Of a DNA stretch of 64,000 bases, positions 20,030-31,639 are shown one piece after another. The DNA comes from Fulvia fulva (taxonomy: Eukaryota > Ascomycota > Dothideomycetes > Mycosphaerellales > Mycosphaerellaceae). Positions within the stretch are counted from its first letter, which is position 1; every line of letters starts with the position of its first letter. The DNA lies in assembly GCF_020509005.1 (NCBI RefSeq), contig NC_063020.1:2480001-2544000 (forward strand). The letters run 5' to 3'. The notes beneath the pieces are model-generated. The model made no database searches. It worked only from the letters and a program-made list of their open reading frames with translations, and had not been told where the DNA came from. A program made the position numbers and the translations under genes.

Positions 20030-21530
20030 CTCAGCAAGGTCTGGTCGTTCTCTTCCCAGTAATTCGATGCAAGCAGGAAGCAGGTAATAGATGGTCGCGA
20101 CTCCGAAGAAGATGTCAACGGCTAAAGACGTCCGATGCGTCAACATCTGCTTTGTAATGTTGCTGCGACGCTCTGGCGCAGACTGGCGCCAGGGATGCTC
20201 ACTGCAGTTGTAGGCGACTTTGCGATTGTTACTTCATGCTCCTACTGATGGCCTGGTCAATCTCTCAGTAGCAGACGTCTGCACTAGAATAAGCGACAGT
20301 GTTTGCTACCAGCTCTGGGCGCTTCACGGCCAACGCCATTCGCCTGTAGCTGTAACTTCCAAGCCTTGGCGGACATCCTGAAACCCTTACAGCGGCCATA
20401 CCCGCAGAAGCCCTGGCCAGCGAAAGGTACAAGATATGCATATCGGGAGGTCGAACGCATCGTTTCATCCCTTCTACTTGCCACATGCGATACTCGTGGC
20501 TGCAGACCACAGATATCCATTTACCCGCGGAGGCTGAAAAGTGGTCACCCTAATGAGCTTGAAACTCAGTATCTGACCAATCGTAACTCAGGAACAATAT
20601 TTGTTCCTGTCACTAGCCCTCAGCATGAGGATGGAACACTGCGATGACGCTCAAGCATGTTGAGATTAAAGACGTCGCTGGCGCTTTCGACCACACCCGA
20701 TCTCGACTACGCCTTTGCCGACAGGAGAGCGTTCCGACCTGGCAAGCCACATGCTTCAAGTACAGCGGCTACTATTGGCAGCAGTAGCAAGTCATGACAT
20801 GTCGAGAGCATGCCCTCAAGTCTCCGGTTGGTCGACTTGGCCTGGACGCTTCACGTGAAACGAATCCAGTACCACAGAGAGACGATCATGCCGCATCCCC
20901 AGACGGTGTTTGCTAGACTGCCCAAGCGACACAGACACTTCCGCTGTCACCAAAGATGGTTTCAAGGTCTTTCAACAAAGCCGGACTGTCTCTATGATGA
21001 CTCTAGGTACTGACGAGACTGGCACCGCCGCTGAATGCTGTGATGTTGAAATACAGGTCGAAGAGCACCGCTATCCTCCACGATGCTCGCCCACAGACTG
21101 CCTGACCAAGATCTCGAACACTTCGACCTCCCTTACCGCCCTGCCAAGGTAGACAAAGAATTTGCATTGCTTGTTCCGTTGCCAAGGAACCACGCTGCCG
21201 CAGATGTATTCTCTGTACCGTGCCGACTTCTAGATCTTCCATTGTTTGGAGCGCCTTCCGACGGAGTCCTTACCACGAGTAGCAAACTGTGATCACTGCC
21301 CGCGGTCTCTCTGACAGTAGACGCTCGGCAAGCCATCTATCGTGAGGCGACTGGATAAGTCGTCTGAGGCCCAGAGCTTTTCGACGTCTGTATAAAGGTA
21401 GGTGGTACGCATATCGTACCTCTGCTCTATCATCGCTTGCTTCGTCTGTCTTTCAATTTGCGTTTCGTCCCATCACTCCTTCACAACGAGTTGTAGCTGG
21501 TCTCCTCGTCCACCTTCGTTTCTGACAACG
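20030..21530. other. intergenic region upstream of deuterolysin
   Basis: Small overlapping frames on both strands only; no recognisable gene. A TATA-like tataaa at about 21390 and a pyrimidine-rich stretch (gtctgtctttc, cgtcccatcactccttc) precede the protease start at a normal distance and are the likely core promoter. Confidence 0.45.
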
Positions 21531-22677
21531 ATGCATTCTTCGATCTTCTCCGTCGCTGCTTGGGCAGCTTGTGTTGCGGGGTCTGCCATCGACCTCACCA
21601 AGCGAGACACGCCTCTGCAGGTGACGCTGTCGCCCATCAGCGATAGCAACAGTCGAGTCAAGGCGACCGTAACGAACACGGCCGAACGTGGCTACAACCT
21701 ATTCTACAAAGGTTCCTTCCTCGACAGCAGCTCACCAGTCGACAAGTTCGTCGTGTCAGGGTACGTACATCGAACCTTGCGACATCTGGATCTCATCTAA
21801 CATCCTTCCCAGTTCAACCCAGCGAGCCTCATTCAACGGTGTCTTGCTCCGCATGGCCACCACAGGCACGCTTTCAGCTACCAACTTCGTCCCAATCGAA
21901 GCCCAGCAGTCCATCGAGACCAAAATCGACATTGCCGAGCTCTATGATGTTGAGACAACAGACTCTTACATCGTTCGTGCTACCGGAGCCATGCCATACG
22001 CAGACCTCAACAGCACCACCTTGACCGGCGACTCTGTAGCTTTCTCTTCCAACATCCTCACGCTAGACATCGATGGTGACGTGGCGAAAGCTACGCCCTA
22101 CGCCATCGATACTCATACCCTCACTCTCGATAGAAGGACCGATCTAGACACTACTGGGTGCTCCCAGTCGAACGCAAACGCCATCGCCGCCGCACTTCAT
22201 AACTGCGCTGTTCTCGCCACGGCCGCCGCAGAGGCCGCAACTAACGGCTCCAGCACCAAGTTCCGCGAGTACTTCAAGACTACCAGCGCATCAGCGCGTC
22301 GAACCGTATCGCAACGCTTTCTCGCCGTTGCAGCAGACTGCGCCTCTTCCTCTGGTGGTGTCACCACAACCTCGTGCAGCGACACTTACGGCTATTGTGA
22401 AGAGGGTGTATTGGCTTACACACTGCCCCGGTATAATCATATCGCTTACTGTCCGATCTTTTACTCGTACCTGGAGCCTGTTAGTGAGCAGTGTCATGAT
22501 CAGGACCAGGCTACGACTGTGCTGCATGAGGAGACGCATGCGGAGGGCGTTATGAGTCCAGGGACGGAGGACTTTGCGTATGGGTACAGTGCGCAGAAGC
22601 AGCTGAGTGCGGAGGAGGCGGTGTTGAACGCGGATAGTTATGCTATGTTTGCAAATGCAGTGTATGTGGGATGTTAG
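21531..22677 (+). CDS. secreted deuterolysin (M35 neutral metalloprotease)
   Basis: Extracellular zinc endopeptidase of the aspzincin family, active on basic proteins. Exons 21531-21760 and 21813-22677 (52-bp intron) give 364 residues, the usual pre-pro length. A signal peptide (MHSSIFSVAAWAACVAGSA) is followed by a propeptide with the typical VTLSPISDSNSRVKATVTN strand and a likely maturation site near DRRTDL, about residue 184. The mature domain carries HEETH (His315, Glu316, His319) and the downstream GTEDFAYG motif whose Asp330 is the third zinc ligand of aspzincins. Six or more cysteines lie in the mature part. All catalytic residues are intact. The intron falls in the propeptide, as is common in this family. 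Related proteins are nutritional or virulence-associated proteases in other fungi; nothing here tells which. Confidence 0.93.
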
Positions 22678-22914
22678 AATTGAGGAGATGAAGGTGAAGA
22701 GGTAGCGTGGGACTGGATGTCGTTCTTCTGCCATTCTTGTACATGTGTATGTACTGTAGATAGGGTAATCCTATTCTGTCTGCTAGACGTTTTGGCCTGG
22801 CGTGTTCATTCTGTGCCTCTGTTCTGCGGCATAGCCCTGCCGGTGGCATTCCTCCTGATGACTGTCAGCTGCAATGGTCGAATTTTCGGTTACCTGACGT
22901 AGCTTACCTCACGC

Positions 22915-23430
22915 CTAGACGTAGTTCTGCTCGTCTTCCTCAGCCAAGCATCCCTGGTTGATGTTTGCGGGATCAAGGTGCGCCCTTGAGATGTAGCAGT
23001 CCTGCCAGCTCACAACCTTTCCGTCCTTACTTCCATGCCTTAGCGGATCCACTTTCATGAAGTCCGCCGTCAGCTCGACGATCTTCTCCCTGGACAACAT
23101 CATGCCATCGGTCGGCAGCTTCTTCACAATCGCCGCCAGCATGTCGATACCGGCCATGAGGTTCTGGAAGCTCTGGTCTTGCTTGAGGTCGTATTGGTCT
23201 GGCTTGATGAGGAAGGCGTCACGAGCGGCGGTCATGAGGCTCATCTTGTGCAGTAGTGGGACTACAGAACCGTGCAACTCATTCATCAGGCCGGCGGTGT
23301 TCGCGTTCGTCTCACTCATCTCGCGCAGGAGGTTGTCAAGGGTGATGTAATTCTCCAAGCCGCCGTTCACGAGTCTGGCGTACATTATGGTGTGATACAA
23401 CAGCTGCATGGCGAACATTGGTGAGGCCAT
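22915..23430 (-). CDS. hypothetical protein, 171 residues
   Basis: Single open frame from the ATG at 23430, which has good context (ccaagATGGCC). Not recognised. The protein is mostly alpha-helical in pattern, with no signal peptide or membrane helix. Visible blocks include HTIMYARLVNGGLENYITLD, NLLREMSETNANTAGLMNEL, a methionine-rich central helix and a C-terminal acidic tail (CLAEEDEQNYV). The 40 codons upstream in frame are His/Pro/Ser-rich and look like leader sequence, so the internal ATG was chosen. It is convergent with the deuterolysin gene, 237 bp apart. A lineage-specific intracellular protein is the best description. Confidence 0.55.
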   Translation of the reverse strand: MASPMFAMQLLYHTIMYARLVNGGLENYITLDNLLREMSETNANTAGLMNELHGSVVPLLHKMSLMTAARDAFLIKPDQYDLKQDQSFQNLMAGIDMLAAIVKKLPTDGMMLSREKIVELTADFMKVDPLRHGSKDGKVVSWQDCYISRAHLDPANINQGCLAEEDEQNYV

Positions 23431-24216
23431 CTTGGAGCTTTGTGGTGGTGTCGGTGACGGTTGTGTATGGTGGTGACTGTGAGAGAAAAAATGGTTAGCG
23501 AGGAAGGTGTATGCCTCAAGCAGAAGGTGCGCTACACGTACTCCCAGCACTCGATCTTGTCGTCGCCAATGAAGGAGTTCTTATATTGCGCGAGGCCGTC
23601 AGAGGCGTCCATCTCGTGTTGGCTATTGGCTTGGTCACAACTCACCAGGCGAAAGTGAAGTTGAAGGGCTTAACTTGTGCTTGCTGCTTGGAGCACGGTT
23701 TCCATCATCCTTGCAAGCGCACAATTTGACCAATCAGGTTCATCCTAGCCGTTGAGAGTGCTGGTCGCGGCTTTCACTTCGCTTGCATGTGAAAGCCATC
23801 TTACTGCACTTCCAGCGTATTGCACATCACCACACCCAACGCTATTGACTACAGCACCAGCGGGCATCAGTAGCGTCTAATGAGCGCATGCGCCTCGCCG
23901 GGGACTTCATGGCTCCCGCAAGCGGAGTAGACCACCGCCGGACCTTCAGTATATGCTTCCAACGGCTTTAAGCAAAGCTGTGGCTCTGGTGGCAGTGACA
24001 GCGCCTCGTCTCTACAATCGAGGCAATATTACCTGGACTGAAGTCGCATCCTCATCAGCTTCGTCCTGCATGAAGAACCGCACTCACGGTGCTATCTGAC
24101 GCCTCGCGTCGTCGTTCATCTCGTCAAATCATTCTTCATTGGAGGCGACAGTCAACTCGCATCTCGAGATTTGAGGCACGGTCTTTGTAGTATGACATTT
24201 TAATTATCGTAGGGCA
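23431..24216. other. intergenic region between two minus-strand genes
   Basis: No gene, repeat or RNA is recognisable. It holds the promoter of the 22915-23430 gene and the 3' region of IST1. Confidence 0.5.
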
Positions 24217-25128
24217 TCATCGCTTGAGCTGGGCAAATCGCTTTTGGAGCTCATCGACATCAGGAATCTTGCCGCCTGGACCGTTATCTGCCTTCTTCGC
24301 TCCATTTGTATCTTTGGGCTTCGGAGCCGCTACCTTCTTCGATAGTGTGCCATCTGGCGTTCCTGGCAAGTTCACCTTCGGCCGCACGTTATCGGTCCTC
24401 GGCGAAGGTGGGACAACAGAGACTGGACTTTTCGGTCCTATGTCCCTCGGAGGTGTTGCTTTGCTCAACTCGTCTGCTTCCAACGGCGCCTCCAAAGCTG
24501 GCACTTTCTGTCCACCCGAGGGATTGTCATCATCGTCGTCCTCTTCATCCTCTTCCTGCGCCGCAGCTGCCTCAGCCGCTCTCCTCGCTTTCATGCCCGG
24601 CGGGTAGTCCACGCCGTATGCATCCGCAATAGTCTCAAGATATGCCTCTACCAGCTCTTTCTTCGGCGGCTTCACCGCAAGCCTGCTCGTCACTCTCTCC
24701 GGCACTTTCCCATCAGTGTTCTCCACAGCCTGCAACGTGAACTCCTTCCCATATTTTTCTGCAAAAAGCTGCCGCACTATGCTCAGCTCCTTCACACCCT
24801 CTATCTTCGGCGCAGAGTAGATGATACTCTTCACAGCCTCTTCTAGCCCCTCGTCGCATTCTTTTGCCTCCAGCAGTCCGGCTCGTGCTGTGAGCAGCTC
24901 GCAGTATAGTTCGATGATTTCGAGGAGTTCTGTATTCAGATCGGATCGGATGATGTTCTCGACTCGTATGCGTGCGCTCTCTATCTTGCCTTGTTCAAGC
25001 AGCTGCGCCATCTCTCGTCGTTGTTGCTTTGCTACTGCTGCATCTTTCTGCTGCACCATACGTAGCCGCGCGATACTGAGCTTGAGCTGCACTTTGAGCT
25101 TGTTAACGAGCGACGATGCAGGCGCCAT
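24217..25128 (-). CDS. IST1: Ist1, ESCRT-III-associated regulator
   Basis: Ist1 regulates the AAA ATPase Vps4 and ESCRT-III during multivesicular-body sorting and membrane scission on endosomes. The 303-residue, intronless product starts with the Ist1 domain (about residues 5-175): LKVQLKLSIARLRMVQQKDA, then KQQRREMAQLLEQGKIESAR and the helix RVENIIRSDLNTELLEIIEL, all hallmark segments. A middle region is acidic (EEDEEDDDDD) and Pro/Ser-rich. The extreme C-terminus, DVDELQKRFAQLKR, fits the MIT-interacting motif (MIM1) that binds Vps4. Length is typical. The gene shares its 5' side with a 1.3-kb region without recognisable genes. Confidence 0.93.
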   Translation of the reverse strand: MAPASSLVNKLKVQLKLSIARLRMVQQKDAAVAKQQRREMAQLLEQGKIESARIRVENIIRSDLNTELLEIIELYCELLTARAGLLEAKECDEGLEEAVKSIIYSAPKIEGVKELSIVRQLFAEKYGKEFTLQAVENTDGKVPERVTSRLAVKPPKKELVEAYLETIADAYGVDYPPGMKARRAAEAAAAQEEDEEDDDDDNPSGGQKVPALEAPLEADELSKATPPRDIGPKSPVSVVPPSPRTDNVRPKVNLPGTPDGTLSKKVAAPKPKDTNGAKKADNGPGGKIPDVDELQKRFAQLKR

Positions 25129-26399
25129 GATTGCTGTACTGTGGTCTTCAGCTGTAGTGTCGGCAGGGATTGGAGAGTGTAGTGCGTGAATGTAGAGATT
25201 GATCTTCCTATGCTAGGTTGAGGTCCAGAAGTGCCACGCGGGCCCCGCGATCTGCACGATCCACTTCATCCCTGTCGTTGCCTTCTTCACTGACATCTTG
25301 TACCCCATAAGATCACAACAACGTCAAGATGCTATCGAAAAGCAATAGCAGCGCGACTGTATCCATCAGCACTATGGTATCTTTCGCCATACTCCCTGCG
25401 TACGTCCACGTGACGGCCATCATGCCGTACGCAGGATTCAGGGACTCTCACAAGTTAAGACACCAGCCAGTGTGAAGCGTGTCCCTGCGCAGGAAGCATT
25501 CGTGTCAAAAGACTACAAGATCTGCGGAGAGCTCGCCAGAAAAAGACACAGGGACACGAAACACAGCAAGGCCCAGACCGAGCCTTCAGCTGGGCATCAA
25601 AGGTTGAAAACCTAGCAAGACGCTCGTCCGCCCAGGTTTTCCCAGGAGCATTCACTCACCTCGAGGTGCCACCCTCTGAGAGTTGCCTGGCTAATATATC
25701 GATTCAGTCAAAGGGGGTCACATAGATCGTGATCTGCCACCTCAACTGAACGCTGACCCTTTGCTCATCTTCCAGGAGGACATGCATGATAGCAAACTCG
25801 TCCAAAGCTCTCCAGAGCTTTGCGTCAAACGTCGTCACGTTTCCTCTTTGTACTTGAGATTTCATAGCGTCGGGTCTATTCATTGCTGTGGACACCATGA
25901 TCTCCGCCCCAAGCAACGGGACACACATATGGACCGCTCCTGCCGGCATTCTTTCATGGTCAGCGAAGCCCGCATTCGTCAAACGAGACTGCTCTCATTA
26001 GTGATCATCTAGGATGTCGCAGTCTTCATCGATTGTGCCGCATCTCGAGGCGGGGCCAGCATGCGTAAACAGCATATGCTTGTGTTGCGCCTGCGAGGAC
26101 AGGCTGAGCCATTGCGTCTCACGCTAAATATCCTTTACGAATACGAACTAAGAACTTGACATGTATCGGTCGAACATCAACATTGGTGCCACGATAGTCA
26201 TGTTGCGTATTCCGCATCACAAAATATCGTCGAAAGGCCGAAGCTGCCACGCAAGTCAAAGGCTTGGCATAGTGGACGCCTTAGCAAGCAGAAGGGTTGC
26301 TCAGCGTTCGCTTACGAGGCTTGACATAGTTCTACTTAAAGACGGTGCAACCAGACATCCTCACTACAGGCTCCAGCTCAACAGCACTACATTCACAAT
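25129..26399. other. intergenic region
   Basis: Upstream of IST1 and of the sulfotransferase-like gene, which are divergent. Open frames up to 92 codons (for example minus strand 25704-25982) show no family features. No RNA gene or repeat seen. Confidence 0.5.
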
Positions 26400-27408
26400 A
26401 TGACGACACAGATTCTCCTCTTCGATCAGTCTCGAAGCGCAAGTCAGTCAAAAGCACTAGATTCTGACCTTCGCACTTCCCTAATTCTAACACGCTCCAG
26501 GCCACCTCCTCTCCCGAATCCTCAGCAAACAGGCCAAGCTCCAACTCCTCTATAGCCCTCTCAACTCCCGAGGCAAACAAGTCCAATGGCTCATGAGCTC
26601 CACCTGGGCCGAAGGGATGTCCCCCACCGACCTCACCGCCTTCAACGAGGAAATCGAAAAGAGTCTGAAGGTCTACGATGAAGCTTTCCAGAAAGCCCAA
26701 GCCGACAACAAAATTCTCCTCCTCCATGACCACCCCTTCAGCGCAGCCGAATCACAGCGCGTCCTGGGGTTGATTAAAGATAAAGTTGACCCGGGGAATA
26801 GTGATCTCTTCGCACCACAGCTTCTGGAAATACTCTTGAAGAAGGGAACAACTCCCATCTTAACGATCCGGGATCCACGCCTTGCTGTCCCTTCTGCCTT
26901 CCGCGTCCTGGGGGAGTTCGGACTGCCGCATGGTAGCGGGCGTCCAAACTTCTTCGTGAGTACTTCGACGCTCTGGACACGATGGCTGTACAATTCCTTC
27001 ACATCACACGGGATTCAGCCCGTCGTAGTCGATGGAGATGATATCATGGCAGGCGGCGAAGCTTTCACGAGGCTGTTGGCTGAACGCCTTGACTTGGACC
27101 CGGAGGCGATGTTGTTAAGTTGGGAAGCGCCATACGATCATGTGCTGAATAGTGGGCATTTAAGCAAGGAGGAGTACGAAGGGTTGCATCCGATGTATTA
27201 TAAGTCGCAGAGCGTACTTATTGAGAGCAGTAAGCCAGATGCGGGGAGGGCGGCGAGGAATGTCGATCTCAAGAAAGAGGAACAAAGCTGGGAGGCTGAT
27301 TTTGAGGAGGAGGATGCAAAGCTTATGAGAGAGGCTGTTGAGAGGGCTATGCCGCAATATCAGTGGTTGTGGGAGAGAAGGTTGAAGCGAAGTGACATGC
27401 AGTACTAA
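26400..27408 (+). CDS. P-loop sulfotransferase-like protein
   Basis: Exons 26400-26442 and 26501-27408 (58-bp intron) give 316 residues. The tiny first exon supplies MTTQILLFDQSRSA; splicing produces the loop QSRSASHLLSRILSKQ, which takes the place of the PAPS-binding loop in the fungal sulfotransferase-like P-loop family. Further signs are ILTIRDPRLAVPSAFRVLGE (the usual second strand with an RDPR motif) and a C-terminal helical region ending RAMPQYQWLWERRLKR. No signal peptide. The substrate is unknown; members are often found near secondary-metabolism genes, but no synthase is near this one. The in-frame ATG at 26593 would drop the loop and is rejected. Confidence 0.72.
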
Positions 27409-27611
27409 ATATTATGATTATGTCCTCTATGTGAGCATTACGAAAAGCGCTCCGCTGTATGATGTCTGCAAGTGCCAACTGAGGTTTCTGTCGCTCTCTT
27501 GCTGCCAATCGGTTGCGCTGCTTGTGGCACAAGCTCGCTAGTATTCACCATCTTCTCATCGCCGTGCCACGTTGCTGATGCGCGGTTGTTGCCTTGGTTG
27601 ATCCAGGGCCT

Positions 27612-28130
27612 CTAGTAGCAGATGTAACTCTGGAAGAAATCGTTGTATCGTCCTGCTGCGGGCTTCTTGCTGAGATCGCCTTCTCCCGGGAACGCTATGT
27701 CTTTGAGGTATTCGCCGCTGCAATTCTTCGTCCTGTTGCTTGTCATCAGTAAGATTCGTGCAGTAATAGCATTGTGCCAGACAGAACGTACTCGAACAAA
27801 GTGCAGCCAGAAGCTCCGTGGTCCATGCCGTCGTCAGGTCCAACCGAGCTGATCTTCTTGAGTAATCCATCTGGCAGCGTGTCTGCACACATTAGCATTG
27901 TATGGAGAATGTACCACGACGGTCTGGCGCTTACAGCAGACTCCAGGGCTCTCAAGAAGGTGTTCGCATTTGCCTTTCCAGTTTGCATCATCGCAGACGT
28001 ACAAGCCTATCGTGGATGGCACCAGGGCCGCTCGTTCCGCGAGTTGGAGGCGGGTATCTTGCTTTGGGAGAGCATTTGTGGTGCTGAGTAGCGCTGTGGC
28101 AATGGCGAGGGATTGCGTGAAGGTGTACAT
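27612..28130 (-). CDS. small secreted cysteine-containing protein (effector-like)
   Basis: Exons 28130-27935, 27882-27792 and 27732-27612, with introns of 52 and 59 bp (donors GTAAGC and GTACGT, branch site GCTAAT before the first acceptor), give 135 residues. A signal peptide (MYTFTQSLAIATALLSTTNA) is followed by a mature part with six cysteines at 46, 55, 65, 92, 100 and 134, enough for three disulfides. Motifs are GLYVCDDANWKGKC, SPGVCYTLPDG, KKISSVGPDDG, CTLFETKNCSGEY. This cysteine and SSVGPDDG pattern recurs in small secreted proteins of many ascomycetes, of unknown function; a crystallin-like beta fold is possible. The unspliced reading stops early and loses half the cysteines, so three exons are well supported. 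Host interaction is only a possibility. Confidence 0.78.
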
Positions 28131-28637
28131 CGTGTTTGGAGGTGTGCTGGACTGATCGTGGTTGAACGATGACAGCGATGCAGTTGCGTTGTAGTTATCT
28201 CGTTCTTGTTACTCTCAGGACCCCTTGCGGAATGTATGCAGGTACATGCGCTAAACGAGCTGGTGTTACAGGATGTTGTGCAACGTACACAATGCGATGC
28301 CTCGCGTGCCTCGGTGACCGCGTGGCGTCAACGCGAACTTCGTGAAAGATGTAGGAAGTAGTACACGGAACGCGTTTTTCCTTTTGTTGACGGTGTTCGA
28401 TGTGAACCCCAATGCGTTCTCGAGGTGGCGTCCAGTGTCAAGTGCTACCAAGTCGAAACACTGTACTTCAGCGCCGCTAGATCGTGCTCGGCTGGAGTGT
28501 TTGAAGGCGAAGAAGTAGAAAGAAGTGATGTACGTGTTGCAGAAGGGATGAAGACACAAGAAGCTGGAGATGCATGTGCAATTTGAGCCTAAATGGGAAG
28601 GGAGGGATGCACTTGACTCAGTGGAAGTGTATTCCTG
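28131..28637. other. intergenic region
   Basis: Promoter of the small secreted protein (reading left) and 3' end of the SDR gene. A minus-strand frame of 97 codons at 28266-28559 has no family features and starts with a non-typical N-terminus; not called. Confidence 0.5.
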
Positions 28638-29514
28638 CTATAAAGTAAGTCCACCGTCTAATATAAGATTCTGACCCGTAACTGATTGATTCAGCACGAG
28701 ACCTCTAAGTGAGTTGGCGACATCCTAGATCTTCGTGTTAGCAACCTGAAACAGATACCAGTGGATTGTGCACAACATACTTCTACCGTCGCAAGCCGCT
28801 TCAGTTTCGTGTTATTCGTCGCGGCTTCTATCTTGGCCTTCGGAAATTTCATACCCCATTCGGTCAACATGAGGCCTGGCGATACCGAATTGACACGGAT
28901 CTTTGGAGCTGCGATGACAGCTAGACCTTTCGTCAAGTGGATAGCTGCAGCCTTGGTGACAGAATATGGCAGTGACGATCCGCTTGGCTTGACGCCTGCA
29001 ATGCTGGCGGTGGTAATGAATGCACCCTCGGTCTTCTCAAGTTCAGGCTTCGCAGCATGCATCAACCAGAGATGCGCCTTCACATTGTAGAGAAAGCATT
29101 TGTCCCAGTCTTCCTCGATCATGCCTTCCTCGAGGTTGGCGAAGTTGGTGATACGAGTCCAGCCAGCATTTGATACGACCACATCGAGTCGTCCGAACTT
29201 GGCCACTGTCTGCTCTACCAGCTTCTGCAGGGATGGTCGATCGCCCACATCTGCTTGGAAGGTCTCAAATCGTGGCAATTCTGTCGAGTTGGTCGTGTTC
29301 GGGATCTGCTCCAGCTCACCGAGCAGCGCCTTGGCTCGATCCTGGTTGTTGGCATAGTTGATGGCCTGTCCAGCTATCATTGAGCTGCTAGCCAATGGTA
29401 GATGAATACTGTATGCCAGCTTACCAGTCGAAAGTCAGGTGCTAGCACTCGCGCTATCTGTGCTCCAAGGCCGGCGGTGCCTGCAGTGATTAGTGCCACC
29501 TTTTGAGCTGCCAT
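28638..29514 (-). CDS. short-chain dehydrogenase/reductase
   Basis: Classical SDR with NAD(P) specificity unknown. Exons 29514-29425, 29365-28781 and 28724-28638, introns of 59 and 56 bp, give 253 residues, normal for the family. The nucleotide loop is TAGTAGLG (residues 10-17), the NAG motif is at 96-98, the catalytic Ser is in TASIAG (about 151), and Tyr164/Lys168 form YSVTK. The end VTGQNLILDGGLTL is the standard SDR C-terminus. The last intron has a GCTAAC branch site and removes a premature stop; without it the frame ends in an unrelated tail. It is divergent from SUB1 across about 420 bp. Substrate unknown. Confidence 0.88.
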
Positions 29515-29935
29515 GGTCGATGATGAGGAAGTGGGAAGGTCGGTGCGAGATGGCAAGACGTGGAGGCTCTACCTGTATCGAGATGGAGGCCGGCCTCTAA
29601 TCACGGAATGCCCCGCTATGGAGCATTCCACCACCGGGCTTCTTCCGCTGTCAGTCAGTTAGTCTCTGTAGGTAGGGAGCGGTCTTCCTCTTCACAATGA
29701 GGAGGAACGCTGCCATTGGACACGATCAGCACATGTGATTGACATTGATGAGTGAATGAAGACGGGAGCAGCAGAGATGGCCGATGAGTGCTCAGACCAC
29801 CATGTCTCAACGTCACGCGTCACTCTCGTGTTACCTTGTCACGTCCGCTGATCACCCCGGGTCTTCTTAGCACACTGATTGATCCTCTATCGACAATCGA
29901 TTGACGTGGCAGATACTAAAAACATCATCGAAAAC
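29515..29935. promoter_or_regulatory. bidirectional promoter between SDR and SUB1
   Basis: Both neighbouring genes start from this 421-bp stretch in opposite directions. A CACCGGG-rich centre and several CACGTC/CACGCG words are present. No TATA box is obvious. Confidence 0.4.
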
Positions 29936-30586
29936 ATGCCGCCCAAGAAGTCTCGCAAGCGCGCCGCCGAAGAGGACTACGAGAGCGACGGAGGTTTCAT
30001 CGAGGACGCGCCAAAGAGCAAGAAGAGCAAGGCCACATCGCAGGTTGTGAACCTCGAAAAGCAGCAAGACGATGACGGCAACGACTACTGGCAGGTACGT
30101 GTCATGCGAAGAGCAAGCACGACGGACTTTTGATGCTAAACATTGGCAGATCTCAGGCAAGCGCCGTCTTGTGGTCAGCGAATTCAAAGGCAACACGATG
30201 ATCAATATCCGCGAATACTACGAGAAGGACGGCAAGGCACTTCCAGGCAAGGTAAGTCATGTTCACGCGACCTGAACTTTTGACCGCTTACTCATGTACC
30301 TCAGCAAGGAGTCTCGCTCAACATCCACCAATACAAAGCCTTCGTTGAGCTCCTACCTCAAATCGAATCGTCTCTAGGTGCGAAGGGCATCGAGGTCCCT
30401 CGTCCTCAGTATGGCGGGGACTCGAGTGCCAAATCTGTCGAAGTGGAGGACGACGACGCGGCGAAAGTGAACGTCAATGATGAGGAAGAGGCTGAGGAAG
30501 AGCCGGTGAAGCCATCCAAGAGTAAGCTTGACAAGTTCAAGCTGAAGCCGAATCACGAAGCCACGAGTGACGAGGATGATGGTTAA
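29936..30586 (+). CDS. SUB1: PC4/Sub1 transcriptional coactivator
   Basis: Single-stranded-DNA-binding coactivator of RNA polymerase II (yeast Sub1, human PC4), acting at initiation and elongation in the nucleus. Exons 29936-30094, 30150-30251 and 30305-30586 give 180 residues. A basic then acidic N-terminus (MPPKKSRKRAAEED) is followed by the PC4 domain at about 50-110: RRLVVSEFKGNTMINIREYY, KDGKALPGKQGVSLNIHQYK. Both introns fall inside the domain (55 and 53 bp). The C-terminal half is a long acidic tail (VEVEDDDAAK, EEEAEEEP), usual in fungal Sub1. No unusual feature. Confidence 0.93.
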
Positions 30587-31639
30587 GGAGCATACATGTC
30601 ATCATCGCGGTCTGGACGAAACTCCCAGGCGTGTGACAATCGAGCGAGGAAATGGCTGAGTATATCCATACATGAGGACACATAAAGCCCAACCGCATTC
30701 AAGCAAACGATGGCAGGCATCAAGGAATCTCTCGACTTGAATGCAATTATTGCTTACTGGATCTGCTCCCTCCTTCGCGAGAACGCATGCCGTACCGATT
30801 TACCGGCTTCGAAGGATCGAAATGTTCCAATCGCTCGGACTTGTCGTTATCTCCGGCCCCGCTGAAAATCTGGAGTCCCATGGGGAAACAAAGACGACTT
30901 CCTTCAAGGATGACGATGACCCACATATATGGGCAGGTCCTCCTATACCGCTTAGCTGGATGTGGCAGGTACGCTCATGATGATGGTCTCATGTGCTCGC
31001 TACCAAAGTTCTGCTCCTCGTGCTGTGCACACGTCGTAGGCCTGGAACGCCACCAAGCGGGGTGCTGTCCGTTCGCTCGCGTGCTTGCGAGACCTTCGTT
31101 ACGGATTGCACATCGTTCCTTCCTTACTTTCTGCAGCGCCATCCGCGGAGCTGAATAGCCTGAAAACTGAGCCGTGATCAAGCTCTGCGACGCTATGCCA
31201 CTGCCAGGAACCGAAGCTTAGCAATCTTGTGCACATTCGCGCAGTCTTGAAGAAGCCCGATCGTTCCAACAGCGAACAGCATCCGCCCAAGAGACGCTCC
31301 TCAATGCTCCTCAGTGCTCGCAACTGTCGGCCGATGGGTTTGTCTGGTCACCCCATCGAGCTTTGTTCTCCAGAAGGATGCTTCCCGCGCATGTGCGTGC
31401 CGGTCAATCCGACGTTGTAGCTACAGTGATCGCTAAGCTGTGGAAGTGGGTATTGACGGACGGCTGCCACTTCGAATCTAGTAGGTGCCACGGCTCTGAT
31501 TGTTCTTCCAGCACTTGCTCATCTTCCGCCGTGTCCTGTCTTTCATAACGTGGCCGAGAGCCATTCACTCGTTGCGCTTTCTTTCGATACCCTCTTGACC
31601 CTCTCAGACTACCTCGAACCTCCTCTTAAATCTGTCGTC
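30587..31639. other. intergenic region upstream of the aquaporin
   Basis: No gene supported. Frames up to 123 codons overlap on both strands without family features. The last part is pyrimidine-rich (tgtcctgtctttc) and probably the aquaporin promoter. Confidence 0.5.

Noticed and set aside
25704..25982. 92-codon minus-strand frame upstream of the sulfotransferase-like gene
   Set aside because: No recognisable feature and an equal-length frame on the other strand overlaps it.
28266..28559. 97-codon minus-strand frame between the SDR and the small secreted protein
   Set aside because: No signal peptide, domain or splice support; likely chance.
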